A stretch of 64,000 nt of DNA from assembly GCF_965249985.1 (NCBI RefSeq), contig NZ_OZ252280.1. The stretch is one strand, 5' to 3'. Positions within the stretch are counted from its first letter, which is position 1, and the number at the start of each line of letters is the position of its first letter. The notes under the pieces were generated by a model. That model was not told the origin of the DNA. It was given only the letters and a program-made list of their open reading frames with translations, and searched no databases. The DNA comes from Algiphilus sp022763315 (GTDB taxonomy: Bacteria > Pseudomonadota > Gammaproteobacteria > Nevskiales > Nevskiaceae). Positions 1 through 8,444 of this stretch are shown here, one piece after another. A program made the position numbers and the translations under genes.

Positions 1-425
1 TCGACAAGGTACGCAGGAGCGAGACGGTGGACGCCATGCATGCCGCCGCCACCCGCGTGCTGACGCAGGGCATGGTTGACCTGGGCTGGCTGCAGGGTGC
101 GGTGGACGGGCTGATCGAGCGCGGCGCCCAGCGTCGGTTCTTCATGCACGGCACCGGACACTGGCTGGGTATGGACGTGCACGATGTCGGCCGCTACCGC
201 GTCGATGATCACCCACGGCCGCTTCAGCCCGGCATGGTGACCACGGTGGAACCAGGGCTATACGTGCAGCCGGATGACGAGAGCGTGGACGCGCAATGGC
301 GCGGCATGGGCATCCGTATCGAGGACGATGTACTGGTGACCGACGGCGCGCCTGAGATCCTGACGCAGGCGGTGCCGAAGGAGCGGTCGGCCATCGAGGC
401 GCTGATGGCGGATCGCGGCGCATGA
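1..425 (+). CDS. pepP: Xaa-Pro aminopeptidase, C-terminal part (cut by window edge)
   Basis: This is the C-terminal part of a metal-dependent aminopeptidase that removes the N-terminal residue from peptides with proline in position two. The frame is already open at base 3, so the true start lies outside the window. The visible part carries the creatinase/pita-bread catalytic motifs: HGTGHWLGMDVHDVG (a metal-ligand His region), TVEPGLYV (metal-ligand Glu) and GIRIEDDVLVT (last metal-ligand Glu). The stop overlaps the next ATG by four bases (ATGA). The pepP-ubiH-ubiI order is the same as in E. coli, which supports the assignment and suggests one transcript with the two flavin hydroxylases downstream. 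Confidence 0.93.
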   Translation, partial: DKVRRSETVDAMHAAATRVLTQGMVDLGWLQGAVDGLIERGAQRRFFMHGTGHWLGMDVHDVGRYRVDDHPRPLQPGMVTTVEPGLYVQPDDESVDAQWRGMGIRIEDDVLVTDGAPEILTQAVPKERSAIEALMADRGA

Positions 426-1612
426 CGACATCAGACGTTGTGGATGTCGCCGTGGTTGGCGGCGGCCTGGTCGGCGCCTCGGCGGCCCTGTCGCAACTGC
501 GCGCTGGGCGCAGTGTGGCGCTGGTCGAGCCGGAGGCGCCGACGCTTGCCGAAGCGGCCTGGGATGAGCGTTGTATTGGCCTGAATGCCGCCAGCATCGA
601 AATCCTGCGCGAGCTGGGCGTATGGCAGGGTATTGCCGCCGAAGCCCAGCCGATCCGCAGCACGGTGATCTGTGAGGCCGGCAGAGCGGGCTCAGTCCGG
701 TTCACGGCGGAAGAGGCGGGCCTCGAGGCCCTGGGTTACAACACGCCGCTGCGCGCCATCCACAGTGGCTTGCTGGTTGCGCTTGAGGGCACGGACTGCG
801 CCATGCGGCGCGCTACCGTGGTTCAGCATCGAATCGAGGACAGCCATGCCCGGCTCATGCTTGACAACGGGCAGTCGCTGCAGGCGCGGCTGGTGATGGC
901 TTGCGACGGCACGCATTCCGCTTTGCGCCAGGCCTGTGCGATCCCCGTGGAAGCGCATGACTATGGGCAGACCGCGCTGGTCACGACCGTGGATGTGGAA
1001 CGCGGGCACGACGGCTGTGCCTGGGAGCGCTTCACGCCGCTGGGTCCGCTGGCGGTGCTCCCGCGGGGGAAGACGCGTTGCACCGTGGTGTGGACGCAGC
1101 CGCACGCCGCAACCGAGGCCGTCGCCGCGCTTGGTGATGACGCCTTCTGCGCCGCCTTGCAGCGCGCTTTCGGGCGTCGACTGGGCGGCTTCTCAAATCC
1201 TGGGCGACGCATGCGCTGGCCGCTGCGACGGGTCTATGCCCGCGATGTCACCGCAGCGCGCCTGCTGCTGGCCGGCAACGCCGCGCAGACGCTGCACCCG
1301 GTGGCGGCGCAAGGCTTCAATCTGGGCCTGCGTGACTGCGCTACTGCAGCCGCGGTTGCGGCGCGCAGCGAGGATCCCGGCAGCACCGAGGCGTTGCGGC
1401 GCTATGCGCTGCTGCGTGCCGACGATCGCGCTGCTGTGGCGCGATTCACCGACCAACTGGTGCGCCTGTTCTCGAATCAGCTGCCCGTGCTGAGTGGATT
1501 GCGCCACCTCGGCCTGGGCGGTCTCGCCGTGACCCCGGCCTTTCACCGCAGCATCATGCGCCAGAATCTCGGGTTGCAGGCGCTGGCCCGGCTGCAGGCG
1601 GAGGCGGCATGA
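422..1612 (+). CDS. ubiH: UbiH-type FAD-dependent ubiquinone biosynthesis hydroxylase
   Basis: This 396-residue flavoprotein monooxygenase belongs to the UbiH/Coq6 family, which hydroxylates the aromatic ring of octaprenyl-phenol intermediates of ubiquinone using O2 and NAD(P)H. The N-terminus has the dinucleotide-binding motif VAVVGGGLVGASAAL. The C-terminal FAD motif reads GNAAQTLHPVAAQGFNLGLR, which is typical of UbiH. The ATG overlaps the pepP stop, and its own stop overlaps the start of the next hydroxylase, so the three genes are translationally coupled. The exact ring position (C4, C5 or C6) cannot be read from the motif alone; UbiH is chosen from synteny and the GNAAQTLHP signature. 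Confidence 0.85.
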   Translation: MTTSDVVDVAVVGGGLVGASAALSQLRAGRSVALVEPEAPTLAEAAWDERCIGLNAASIEILRELGVWQGIAAEAQPIRSTVICEAGRAGSVRFTAEEAGLEALGYNTPLRAIHSGLLVALEGTDCAMRRATVVQHRIEDSHARLMLDNGQSLQARLVMACDGTHSALRQACAIPVEAHDYGQTALVTTVDVERGHDGCAWERFTPLGPLAVLPRGKTRCTVVWTQPHAATEAVAALGDDAFCAALQRAFGRRLGGFSNPGRRMRWPLRRVYARDVTAARLLLAGNAAQTLHPVAAQGFNLGLRDCATAAAVAARSEDPGSTEALRRYALLRADDRAAVARFTDQLVRLFSNQLPVLSGLRHLGLGGLAVTPAFHRSIMRQNLGLQALARLQAEAA

Positions 1613-2799
1613 AGCACATGGAAAAGCGCACCGGCGCACGTCATGCCATTGCCGTCGTCGGGGGCGGCATCGCCGGCACCGCCTGCGCCTTGCAGTTGGC
1701 CGCGGCGGGCCATCGCGTGACGCTATTGGTCGGTGCGCCGCTGTCGGTTGCGCCCGTTGAGGATGAGATCCGCTACTACGCGCTGTCGCCGGCCTCCGTC
1801 GCCCTGCTGTCGGCGCTGGGACTGGATGTGGAATCGCTGGGCGCCTGTCGCTACACCGACATGGAGGTCTGGGGCAGCCAGCCCCGCGATGGGCTGCATT
1901 TCAGCCTGGCGGATGCACCGCAGTCACTGCCCGCCTTGGGCCATATCGTAGGACACGGCCGCCTGCTGGAAGCCCTGCGCGGTCAGGCGGATGCCGCGCT
2001 GGAATGCCTTCCAACCTTCGCCCAGGCCGTGCATTTTCATGACGATGGCGTCCAGGTTGACTGTGCCGACGGCGATCTGGTCACCGCTGACCTGGTGATA
2101 TCCGCCGAAGGCGCAAGCGCGGTGTTGCGCGAAGCCGCAGGCATCGACATGACCGGCTGGGACTACGACCAGCAGGGCATCGTGGCCAATGTGTGTTGTG
2201 CCGGCGGCATGCAACGCACGGCCTGGCAGCGCTTCCTCGCCACCGGTCCGCTGGCCCTGCTGCCATTGGATGCGCAGCGCGCCTCCATTGTCTGGTCCGC
2301 CAACGGGATGGAGGCCGAGCGGCTGCTGGCACTGGATGACGCCGCCTTTGGCGTCGAACTCACCCAGGCGATGCAGGGCGTCGTTGGTGACATCACGGTT
2401 GAGAGTCGGCGCGCGGCCTTTCCGCTCCGCGCTGGACAGGCCGCGCGCTACTACGGTGATCGGTTGGCGCTCATTGGCGACAGCGCCCACTTGGTGCATC
2501 CGCTGGCGGGGCAGGGGCTGAACCTCGGTCTTGGGGATGCTGCCGGTTTGCTTGCCGCTCTGGAGCAGCATTCCAGGGATCTGCCACGGGCGCTCAAGAC
2601 CTATAGTCGGCGACGGCGGACGGCTGTGGAAGACATGATCGCGGTCACCGATGGCCTGTATCGGCTGTTTGGCCCTGCCGGCCCGAGCTTTGCCGAGCTG
2701 CGGGACGCAGGTATGGCGCTGGTCAATCGCAGTGCGGTGGCGCGCCAGTGGCTGGTGGCGCGTGCGCTGGGTCTGGAAGGGCGGCTGCCCTCGGCCTGA
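1609..2799 (+). CDS. ubiI: UbiI/VisC-like FAD-dependent hydroxylase
   Basis: This is a second 396-residue UbiH/Coq6-family flavin hydroxylase, a paralogue of the preceding gene. Motifs include AVVGGGIAGTACALQLAAAG for FAD near residue 16 and GDSAHLVHPLAGQGLNLGLG near residue 285. It sits where E. coli has ubiI (visC), the C5-hydroxylase of ubiquinone synthesis. Its ATG overlaps the ubiH stop by four bases. The family has several regiospecificities (UbiH, UbiI, UbiF, UbiL, UbiM), so the symbol rests mainly on gene order. The gene ends directly against the stop of a convergent gene with no terminator between. Confidence 0.75.
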   Translation: MKHMEKRTGARHAIAVVGGGIAGTACALQLAAAGHRVTLLVGAPLSVAPVEDEIRYYALSPASVALLSALGLDVESLGACRYTDMEVWGSQPRDGLHFSLADAPQSLPALGHIVGHGRLLEALRGQADAALECLPTFAQAVHFHDDGVQVDCADGDLVTADLVISAEGASAVLREAAGIDMTGWDYDQQGIVANVCCAGGMQRTAWQRFLATGPLALLPLDAQRASIVWSANGMEAERLLALDDAAFGVELTQAMQGVVGDITVESRRAAFPLRAGQAARYYGDRLALIGDSAHLVHPLAGQGLNLGLGDAAGLLAALEQHSRDLPRALKTYSRRRRTAVEDMIAVTDGLYRLFGPAGPSFAELRDAGMALVNRSAVARQWLVARALGLEGRLPSA

Positions 2800-3228
2800 T
2801 CAGGAATGCGGGAGCTTGCAGCGCTCGTCGTTGCAGAGACGCTCGAATCGACGCTCCGCCCAGCGGTGGTAGAGGCGTTGTAAGGGGCGGTCCAGCCGCA
2901 GGAGGCGCACCAGCCGCGCCGCCCAGCGATAGCGGGGAATCTGCAGCCAGATGGCCAGGAAGGCGTACACGCCGATCAGCCACTCGCCATCGGGGCGGTA
3001 GGCGTGCATTCGGCGCATCGCGTCCTCCTGACGCAAGCCGAAGTGGTCCAAGGTGGCATGGTCGCGCTGGATATCCACCCAGTGGATCGCCGCCTCGGAG
3101 GTCAGGCGCTGGTAGTGCCGGATTTCGCGGCTGCATAGCGGGCAACCCCCGTCATAGAAGACATGCAGTCGTTTGGCGTCCGGGCGTGTCAATGTTGTGT
3201 CCATAGGCCGCAAAGGTACGGATGTCAC
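2800..3228 (-). CDS. DCC-family thiol-disulfide oxidoreductase (DUF393)
   Basis: This is a small protein of about 142 residues. The N-terminal motif VFYDGGCPLCSREIRHYQ is the hallmark of the DCC (DUF393) family, a thioredoxin-like fold group with a CxxC pair. The family is thought to act on disulfides, but its substrates are unknown. The C-terminal half contains aromatic and hydrophobic stretches (YAFLAIWLQIPRYRW). A downstream ATG nine codons in (base 3204) gives a shorter start closer to the motif and may be the real one. It is convergent with ubiI and divergent from the gcv riboswitch leader. Confidence 0.8.
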   Translation of the reverse strand: MTSVPLRPMDTTLTRPDAKRLHVFYDGGCPLCSREIRHYQRLTSEAAIHWVDIQRDHATLDHFGLRQEDAMRRMHAYRPDGEWLIGVYAFLAIWLQIPRYRWAARLVRLLRLDRPLQRLYHRWAERRFERLCNDERCKLPHS

Positions 3229-3329
3229 GGTGCAGCGGGCCGGCGCGTCCAGAGCCTGTTCAGCGGGCGATGCGGGCCATGCATCCAGCAGGCGCTAGAG
3301 GTTGCTGTCAAAGTCCCACACCGGCCGGG

Positions 3330-3358
3330 TCGAAATCCGCGGCGTCTTGCGGTATGCT
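3330..3358 (+). promoter_or_regulatory. Possible promoter of the gcv operon
   Basis: TATGCT at 3353-3358 is a fair sigma-70 -10 element. A weak -35 (TCGAAA, 3330-3335) lies 17 bases upstream. Initiation about seven bases downstream would start the RNA just before the first riboswitch helix at 3381. The -35 is poor, so position rather than consensus carries this call. Confidence 0.3.
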
Positions 3359-3380
3359 CCTCCACTGAATTGACACTTCC

Positions 3381-3566
3381 GCGCGAGAGTGTCGGTCTTT
3401 GCACCGGCCACCGAAGGCGCAAGCTGCCCGCAATCGCTCAGGTATCAGGGAGCGCGGAAGGGCCCACGAGGGCCACAATTCACTCTGGAGAGCGGCGCTG
3501 CCATGGCGTCCACCGAAGGGGAAGGGTCCCAAGCGATCCAAACTCTCAGGTAACCGGACAGAGGGG
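3381..3566 (+). ncRNA. Tandem glycine riboswitch (two aptamers) upstream of gcvT
   Basis: Two consecutive glycine-aptamer sequences lie in the leader of the glycine cleavage operon. Aptamer I spans about 3381-3458, with CGCGAGAG, then CCACCGAAGGCGCAAG, then CGCTCAGGTATCAGGGAGCG. Aptamer II spans about 3482-3566, with CTCTGGAGAG, then CCACCGAAGGGGAAG, then AAACTCTCAGGTAACCGGA followed by CAGAGGGG. The CCGAAGG and CTCAGGTA blocks are the conserved glycine-binding core and the closing helices pair. A short linker (about 3459-3481) separates the aptamers as in known tandem switches. Glycine binding usually turns on expression of the gcv genes, which matches the operon that follows. Confidence 0.95.
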
Positions 3567-3572
3567 CGTGCT

Positions 3573-3594
3573 GATCAACCGCATTGGGTTGATC
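3573..3594 (+). promoter_or_regulatory. Hairpin in the riboswitch expression platform
   Basis: GATCAACC (3573-3580) and GGTTGATC (3587-3594) form a perfect 8-bp stem with a six-base loop, seven bases after the second aptamer and 28 bases before the gcvT ATG. There is no U-tract after it, so it is not a classical intrinsic terminator. It may be part of the switching element, possibly acting on translation or through Rho. Confidence 0.5.
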
Positions 3595-3622
3595 GTCATT
3601 CACGCCATCGGACGGTTCCCGC

Positions 3623-4699
3623 ATGCCCCATCTCCATAAAACAGTTCTTCATTCCCTGCACGCCGGGAGCGGCGCCCGCCTGATCGACTTCGGCGGGTGG
3701 GAAATGCCGGTGCAATACCGGTCCCAGGTCGAGGAGCATCACGCCGTGCGTCGCGCGGTCGGCATGTTCGACGTGGGTCATATGCGGGCCGTGGACATCA
3801 GCGGCGACGGCGCGGAAGCCTTTCTGCGCTACCTGCTCGCCAACGACGTCGCCAAGCTGGAAGACGGCCGGGCGCTGTACAGCTGCATGCTGAATGCGCG
3901 CGGCGGTATCAAGGACGATCTCATCGTCTATCGCTGCGCCGCTGGCCGCTACCGGATGGTGCTCAATGCGGCGACAGCGATGGCCGATATCGACTGGATG
4001 CTGGAGCACAGCACAGGCAATTGCCGCATCGATCTGCGTAACGACCGCACCATCGTGGCGCTTCAGGGCCCGAAGGCAGCCGAGGTCCTGCCCCAACTCG
4101 TTGACAAGGCGGTGGCCGCGTCGGCCACGGCACTGAAGCCCTTCCGCTGTACCGAGTCCGGCGATCTGTTCATTGGCCGAACCGGCTACACCGGCGAAGA
4201 CGGCTTCGAGATCGTGCTGCCGCGCGATGACGCACCGGCGCTGTGGCGCGCTGCGCTCGATGCGGGCGTCGAGCCCTGCGGCCTGGGTGCTCGCGATACG
4301 CTGCGTCTGGAAGCCGGCATGAACCTCTACGGCCAGGACATGGACGAAAACACCTTTCCGGGTGAGGCCAATTTGTCCTGGACGGTGGCGCTTGAACCGG
4401 CGGATCGCGATTTCATCGGCCGTGAGGCGGTCGCCAAGGCGCAGCCGCAGCGGCGTCTGGTCGGCCTGGTGCTGGAAGGTCGTGGCGTGATGCGCAGTCA
4501 TATGGCCATTCGCTTTGCCAACGGTGCGACCGGCGAGACTACGTCGGGCAGTCATTCGCCGACGATGGGCACCTCCATCGCCTTGGCGCGGGTGGAATCG
4601 CACGCCGAAGGTGAAGCTGAAGTCTGCATCCGCAACCGTTGGATGCCGGTGCGCATCGTCAAGCCGCCCTTCGTGCGCAACGGTGAACCTCGCGTTTGA
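3623..4699 (+). CDS. gcvT: Glycine cleavage system T protein (aminomethyltransferase)
   Basis: GcvT moves the methylene group from the aminomethyl arm of lipoylated GcvH to tetrahydrofolate, releasing ammonia. The 358-residue length is normal. Family motifs are visible: IDFGGWEMPVQY near the N-terminus, MFDVGHMR, then GYTGEDGFEIV and LGARDTLRLEAGMNLYGQDM in the folate-binding part, and the C-terminal GFTS-like domain. The ATG at 3623 is preceded by the riboswitch leader and has no strong Shine-Dalgarno, which fits control at the leader. It is the first gene of gcvT-gcvH-gcvPA-gcvPB. Confidence 0.96.
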   Translation: MPHLHKTVLHSLHAGSGARLIDFGGWEMPVQYRSQVEEHHAVRRAVGMFDVGHMRAVDISGDGAEAFLRYLLANDVAKLEDGRALYSCMLNARGGIKDDLIVYRCAAGRYRMVLNAATAMADIDWMLEHSTGNCRIDLRNDRTIVALQGPKAAEVLPQLVDKAVAASATALKPFRCTESGDLFIGRTGYTGEDGFEIVLPRDDAPALWRAALDAGVEPCGLGARDTLRLEAGMNLYGQDMDENTFPGEANLSWTVALEPADRDFIGREAVAKAQPQRRLVGLVLEGRGVMRSHMAIRFANGATGETTSGSHSPTMGTSIALARVESHAEGEAEVCIRNRWMPVRIVKPPFVRNGEPRV

Positions 4700-4773
4700 G
4701 GTCCCGCTTGCCACCCCATCCTGCGGTCCCTTTTTTCCTTGTCTTCCATTGATTTCTGTTCCCGGAGCCTGAA

Positions 4774-5154
4774 ATGAGCAACGTACCCGCCGATCTGCGT
4801 TACACCAAATCCCACGAGTGGGTGCGCGTCGAATCCGACGGCACGATGACCGTGGGCATTACCGATCACGCGCAGGCTGAACTGGGCGATCTCGTGTTCG
4901 TGGAAGTTCCCGAAGTTGATCGCGCGCTCAAGGCCAGCGAGGCCTGTGCCGTGGTCGAATCCGTCAAGGCGGCGTCGGACGTCTACGCGCCTGTGAGCGG
5001 CACCGTCGTGGCCGCCAACGAAAAGCTCGCGGATGCCCCCGAACTGCTCAATGACGATCCCTACGGCGAGGGCTGGCTGTTCCGCCTCAGCGGCGATGCC
5101 GCGGAGGCCGAGGCGCTGCTCAACGCCGATGCCTACAGCGCGGAAATCGGCTAG
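4774..5154 (+). CDS. gcvH: Glycine cleavage system H protein
   Basis: This 126-residue lipoyl carrier protein shuttles the aminomethyl intermediate between the P, T and L proteins. The lipoylation site is Lys65 in VESVKAASDVYAPVSG, the same position as in E. coli GcvH. The N-terminus YTKSHEWVRVE and the C-terminal ELLNDDPYGEGWLFRL are diagnostic. A 74-base gap separates it from gcvT, with GGAGCC before the ATG. The L protein (lpd) is not in this window. Confidence 0.97.
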   Translation: MSNVPADLRYTKSHEWVRVESDGTMTVGITDHAQAELGDLVFVEVPEVDRALKASEACAVVESVKAASDVYAPVSGTVVAANEKLADAPELLNDDPYGEGWLFRLSGDAAEAEALLNADAYSAEIG

Positions 5155-5218
5155 ACCGAGGTCGCGCTTCGCCGGACGCATCCGCGCCCGGTATCCATCC
5201 GTTTGACCGGAGGCCCCC

Positions 5219-6592
5219 ATGCCTTTCGTTCCTCATACCGAAAAAGATATCCAAGAGATGCTCAGCGTCATCGGCGCGCCCAGTGTGGATGCGCTGTTTG
5301 ACGAAATCCCGGAGCACTTGCGTTGCAAGAAGCTCGACGCCATCCCGAGCTCCGCTCCGGAGATGGAGATCACCCGCGTCATGCACGAGCGGGCGGCCGC
5401 CGACGGCATCGCGCTCAACTTCATTGGCGCTGGTGCCTACGAGCACCACATCCCGGCCGCCGTCTGGGAAATCACCACCCGTGGCGAGTTCTACTCGGCC
5501 TACACGCCGTATCAGGCAGAGGCGAGTCAGGGCACGCTGCAGTTGCTGTACGAATTCCAGACCATGATGTGCGAGCTGACCGGCATGGAAATCTCCAATG
5601 CCTCGCTCTACGACGGTGCGTCCTCACTGGCCGAAGCGCTGCTCATGGCGGTACGCAGCCTTGGTCGCAAGGCCAGCGGTCGCGTGCTGCTGCCGCGTGC
5701 GCTGCATCCGTACTATCGCCAGGTCGCGGCCAATCTCACGCACGCCCAGGGCGTGACGCTGCATGAGGTCGATTTCGAAGCCGGCACCGGGCTTACCACC
5801 GTGGCTGCGGCGGAGCGCGCGGGCGTCGAGGCCCCCACCGCCGTGGTCATCAGCCAGCCGAACTTCTTTGGCGGCCTGGAAGACGTCGATGCGCTCACCG
5901 ACTGGGCGCATGCCCAAGGCGCGCTCGTCATCGCGGTGGTCAACCCGACCTTGCTGGCCGTGCACCGTCCGCCATCCGAGTGGGGCAGCAAGGGTGCCGA
6001 CATCGTCGTCGGCGAAGGGCAGCCTCTGGGTGCGCCGCTGTCGTCGGGCGGTCCGTATTTCGGCTTTCTGTGCTGCTCCAAGCAGTACGTCCGCCAGATG
6101 CCCGGCCGCATCGTCGGACGGACCCTCGACCTGGATGGCAAGCCGGGCTACACGCTGACCCTGCAGGCGCGCGAGCAGCACATTCGCCGCTCCAAGGCGA
6201 CCTCGAACATCTGCACGAACCAGGGTCTGCTGGTCACCGCAGCCACCATCTATATGTCGCTGCTCGGGCCGGAAGGCTTGTCGCGCGTGGCCAACGCGAG
6301 CATGGCCAACACCCGCAAGCTGCGCGATGCGCTCACCGCCTTGCCAGGCGTCACGGCTGCGCTGTCGGCACCTTTCTTCCACGAAACCGTGCTGACCCTG
6401 GACCGCAAGGTCGCTCCGGTGCTGGAGCGACTCAGCGATGAAGGCATCGTTGGCGGTCTGGATATTTCCGGCATGTATCCCGAATTGGGCAATGCCTTGC
6501 TTGTCTGCGCGACGGAAACCCGCACCGATGCGGATATCGCGCGCTACAAGCAAGCGCTCGGTGAGGTTCTCGCCCGAGCCAAGGCAGCCTGA
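5219..6592 (+). CDS. gcvPA: Glycine dehydrogenase (decarboxylating) subunit 1
   Basis: This is the N-terminal-half subunit of a two-subunit glycine decarboxylase (P protein). The 457-residue protein starts MPFVPHTEKDIQEML and contains YTPYQAEASQGTLQLLYEFQ, typical of GcvPA. It forms a heterotetramer with GcvPB and carries no PLP lysine of its own. Many Gammaproteobacteria use one fused GcvP of about 950 residues; the split form seen here is common in Firmicutes, archaea and some non-enteric Gammaproteobacteria. A good ribosome-binding site (GGAGG) precedes the ATG. Confidence 0.96.
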   Translation: MPFVPHTEKDIQEMLSVIGAPSVDALFDEIPEHLRCKKLDAIPSSAPEMEITRVMHERAAADGIALNFIGAGAYEHHIPAAVWEITTRGEFYSAYTPYQAEASQGTLQLLYEFQTMMCELTGMEISNASLYDGASSLAEALLMAVRSLGRKASGRVLLPRALHPYYRQVAANLTHAQGVTLHEVDFEAGTGLTTVAAAERAGVEAPTAVVISQPNFFGGLEDVDALTDWAHAQGALVIAVVNPTLLAVHRPPSEWGSKGADIVVGEGQPLGAPLSSGGPYFGFLCCSKQYVRQMPGRIVGRTLDLDGKPGYTLTLQAREQHIRRSKATSNICTNQGLLVTAATIYMSLLGPEGLSRVANASMANTRKLRDALTALPGVTAALSAPFFHETVLTLDRKVAPVLERLSDEGIVGGLDISGMYPELGNALLVCATETRTDADIARYKQALGEVLARAKAA

Positions 6593-6633
6593 GGCCCACA
6601 GGGCCATTTCCCCGATCAGGAGGGGCGCAATCT

Positions 6634-8109
6634 ATGAGCACTGAACCATTGATTTTCCAGAACAGCCGTGACGGTCGCGGCGCCAAGGCGCAGTGGCCGG
6701 CTGCCACGGACGGCAACGCCCTGCCGGACAGCCTGGTGCGCAAGCAGCCGCCGCGCCTGCCGCAGACGGGCGAATTGCAGACGGTCCGTCACTACACCCG
6801 GCTGTCGCAGAAGAACTTCTCCATCGACACGCATTTCTACCCGCTGGGTTCGTGCACGATGAAGTACAACCCGCGGGCCTGCAATACGCTGGCCATGCTG
6901 CCCGGCTTCTTGATGCGTCATCCGCTGGCGCCGGTCAGCCGGTCGCAGGGTGTGCTGGCATGCCTCTACGAGCTGCAGGATATGCTGCGCCATGTCACTG
7001 GCATGCATGCGGTTTCGCTGACGCCGATGGCTGGCGCACAGGGCGAATTCACCGGCGTCGCCATGATCCGTGCCTATCACAAGGCACGCGGCGATGAGGG
7101 GCGTACGGAAATCATCGTGCCGGACGCGGCGCACGGCACCAATCCCGCGACCGCGACCATGCTCGGCTTCAACGTGCGCGAGATCCCGACGCGGGAAGAT
7201 GGCGACGTGGATTTCGAGGCGCTGAAGGAAGCCCTGGGCCCGCAGACGGCCGGCATCATGCTGACCAATCCGTCCACGCTGGGCGTCTTTGAGCGTCGCA
7301 TCAAGGAGATCGCCGATCTGGTGCATGAGGCCGGTGGGCTGCTGTACTACGACGGCGCCAACCTCAACGCCATTCTCGGCAAGACGCGGCCCGGCGACAT
7401 GGGCTTCGATGTCATTCACATGAACCTGCATAAGACCTTCTCCACGCCGCATGGTGGTGGGGGTCCCGGTGCGGGCGCCGTCGGTGTGTCCGAGCGCCTG
7501 GCGCCCTTCATGCCCATTCCCGTGGTCGGCCAGGCCGATGACGGCAGCTACCGCTGGCTGGACGAGCAGGATCTGCCACAGTCCATCGGACGGCTGTCGA
7601 CCTTCATGGGAAATGCCGGCGTGCTGCTGCGCGCCTATGTCTATGCGCGCCTGCTGGGGCGTGAAGGCATGGAGCGGGTCGCGGAATTCGCCACGCTGAA
7701 CGCCAACTACCTGATGGCGCGGATGAAGGAGAAGGGCTTCGACCTCGCCTTCGACGGCCGTCGGGCCAGCCACGAGTTCATCGTCACGCTGAAACGCCAG
7801 AAGCAGGAGCTCACGCTGACCGCCTCGGATGTGGCCAAGCGCCTGCTGGATTACGGCTTCCACGCGCCGACGGTGTACTTCCCGCTGCTGGTCCCGGAAT
7901 GTCTGCTCATCGAGCCGACCGAAACCGAGGACCGCGAGTCGCTGGACGCCTTCGTGGAGGCGATGGCCTCCATCTGGGAAGAAGCCAAGACCGACATCGA
8001 GCACGTCAAGGGTGCGCCCTGGGACCTGCCCGTTCGCCGGCTGGATGAAACCCGGGCCGCGCGCCAGCTCGACGTGCGCTACGACTTCAACGGCGAAGCC
8101 GCCGCCTGA
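6634..8109 (+). CDS. gcvPB: Glycine dehydrogenase (decarboxylating) subunit 2
   Basis: This is the PLP-carrying C-terminal-half subunit of the split P protein, 491 residues. The PLP Schiff-base lysine is Lys267 in HMNLHKTFSTPHGGGGPG. FYPLGSCTMKYNP near residue 70 and the glycine-rich GGGGPGAG loop are family signatures. It decarboxylates glycine and passes the aminomethyl group to GcvH. The ATG follows gcvPA by 41 bases with AGGAGG upstream. It is the last gene of the operon and is followed by a strong hairpin at 8130-8159. Confidence 0.96.
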   Translation: MSTEPLIFQNSRDGRGAKAQWPAATDGNALPDSLVRKQPPRLPQTGELQTVRHYTRLSQKNFSIDTHFYPLGSCTMKYNPRACNTLAMLPGFLMRHPLAPVSRSQGVLACLYELQDMLRHVTGMHAVSLTPMAGAQGEFTGVAMIRAYHKARGDEGRTEIIVPDAAHGTNPATATMLGFNVREIPTREDGDVDFEALKEALGPQTAGIMLTNPSTLGVFERRIKEIADLVHEAGGLLYYDGANLNAILGKTRPGDMGFDVIHMNLHKTFSTPHGGGGPGAGAVGVSERLAPFMPIPVVGQADDGSYRWLDEQDLPQSIGRLSTFMGNAGVLLRAYVYARLLGREGMERVAEFATLNANYLMARMKEKGFDLAFDGRRASHEFIVTLKRQKQELTLTASDVAKRLLDYGFHAPTVYFPLLVPECLLIEPTETEDRESLDAFVEAMASIWEEAKTDIEHVKGAPWDLPVRRLDETRAARQLDVRYDFNGEAAA

Positions 8110-8129
8110 CGGCTGGCCCGCACAAGGGA

Positions 8130-8159
8130 GGCGCGCGGCTCCGAATGGGTCCGCGCGCC
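8130..8159 (+). terminator. Likely terminator hairpin after the gcv operon
   Basis: GGCGCGCGG (8130-8138) pairs perfectly with CCGCGCGCC (8151-8159) around a 12-base loop, 20 bases after the gcvPB stop. The following bases (GTCCTTCGC) are only mildly T-rich, so termination may be incomplete. Confidence 0.55.
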
Positions 8160-8240
8160 GTCCTTCGCACCGGGTGAGCCGACGTCGCAAAAGAGCGCCG
8201 ACCGCCCCGCGCACCACCGAATTCACAAGCGAAGGAGTAC

Positions 8241-8342
8241 TACATGTCCGCACTCATCACCGGGTCTCTGGCCTACGACACGATCATGGGCGAGGGCGGA
8301 CGTGCTTTGCGGGGTGCCGGTGGCACGCCGCTGTCCGCGTGA
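8241..8342 (+). pseudogene. Duplicated 5' fragment of the downstream kinase gene
   Basis: Bases 8241-8289 are an exact 49-bp copy of 8442-8490, the start of the pfkB-family kinase. The copy includes the ATG (8244) and the first 15 codons (MSALITGSLAYDTIM). The similarity also reaches back into the ribosome-binding site (AAGGAG, three variable bases, TACATG in both). After the duplicated block the frame runs through unrelated sequence and stops at 8340-8342, giving a 32-residue peptide. It is best read as a broken partial duplicate; a translated short leader peptide is possible but unsupported. Confidence 0.8.
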
Positions 8343-8403
8343 GCGCGCGGGCCAGGACGGCCCGCGCCGGGTGACTTGGTGAGCCCTGGACGGGCGAGCC
8401 TAG
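8320..8403 (-). repeat. Diverged copy of a dispersed REP-like palindromic repeat
   Basis: On the minus strand this segment aligns with the two copies at 51636-51709 and 51767-51840. It shares GTGGCAC at one end, the palindrome core GGGCCAGGACGGCCCG, a GTGACTTG/GTCACTTG block and a closing CTAG. The core forms a 9-bp stem (8345-8353 with 8359-8367, loop AGGAC). It lies between the truncated and the intact kinase start. Confidence 0.6.
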
Positions 8404-8444
8404 TCACACGAAGACCCCAAAATTTATCGCCTAAGGAGCAATAC

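Noticed and set aside
6616..8253. A 545-codon open frame on the minus strand opposite gcvPB
   Set aside because: It is antisense to a clear enzyme gene in GC-rich DNA. The translated sequence is His/Arg/Gly-rich with no motif, and its boundaries follow no operon logic.
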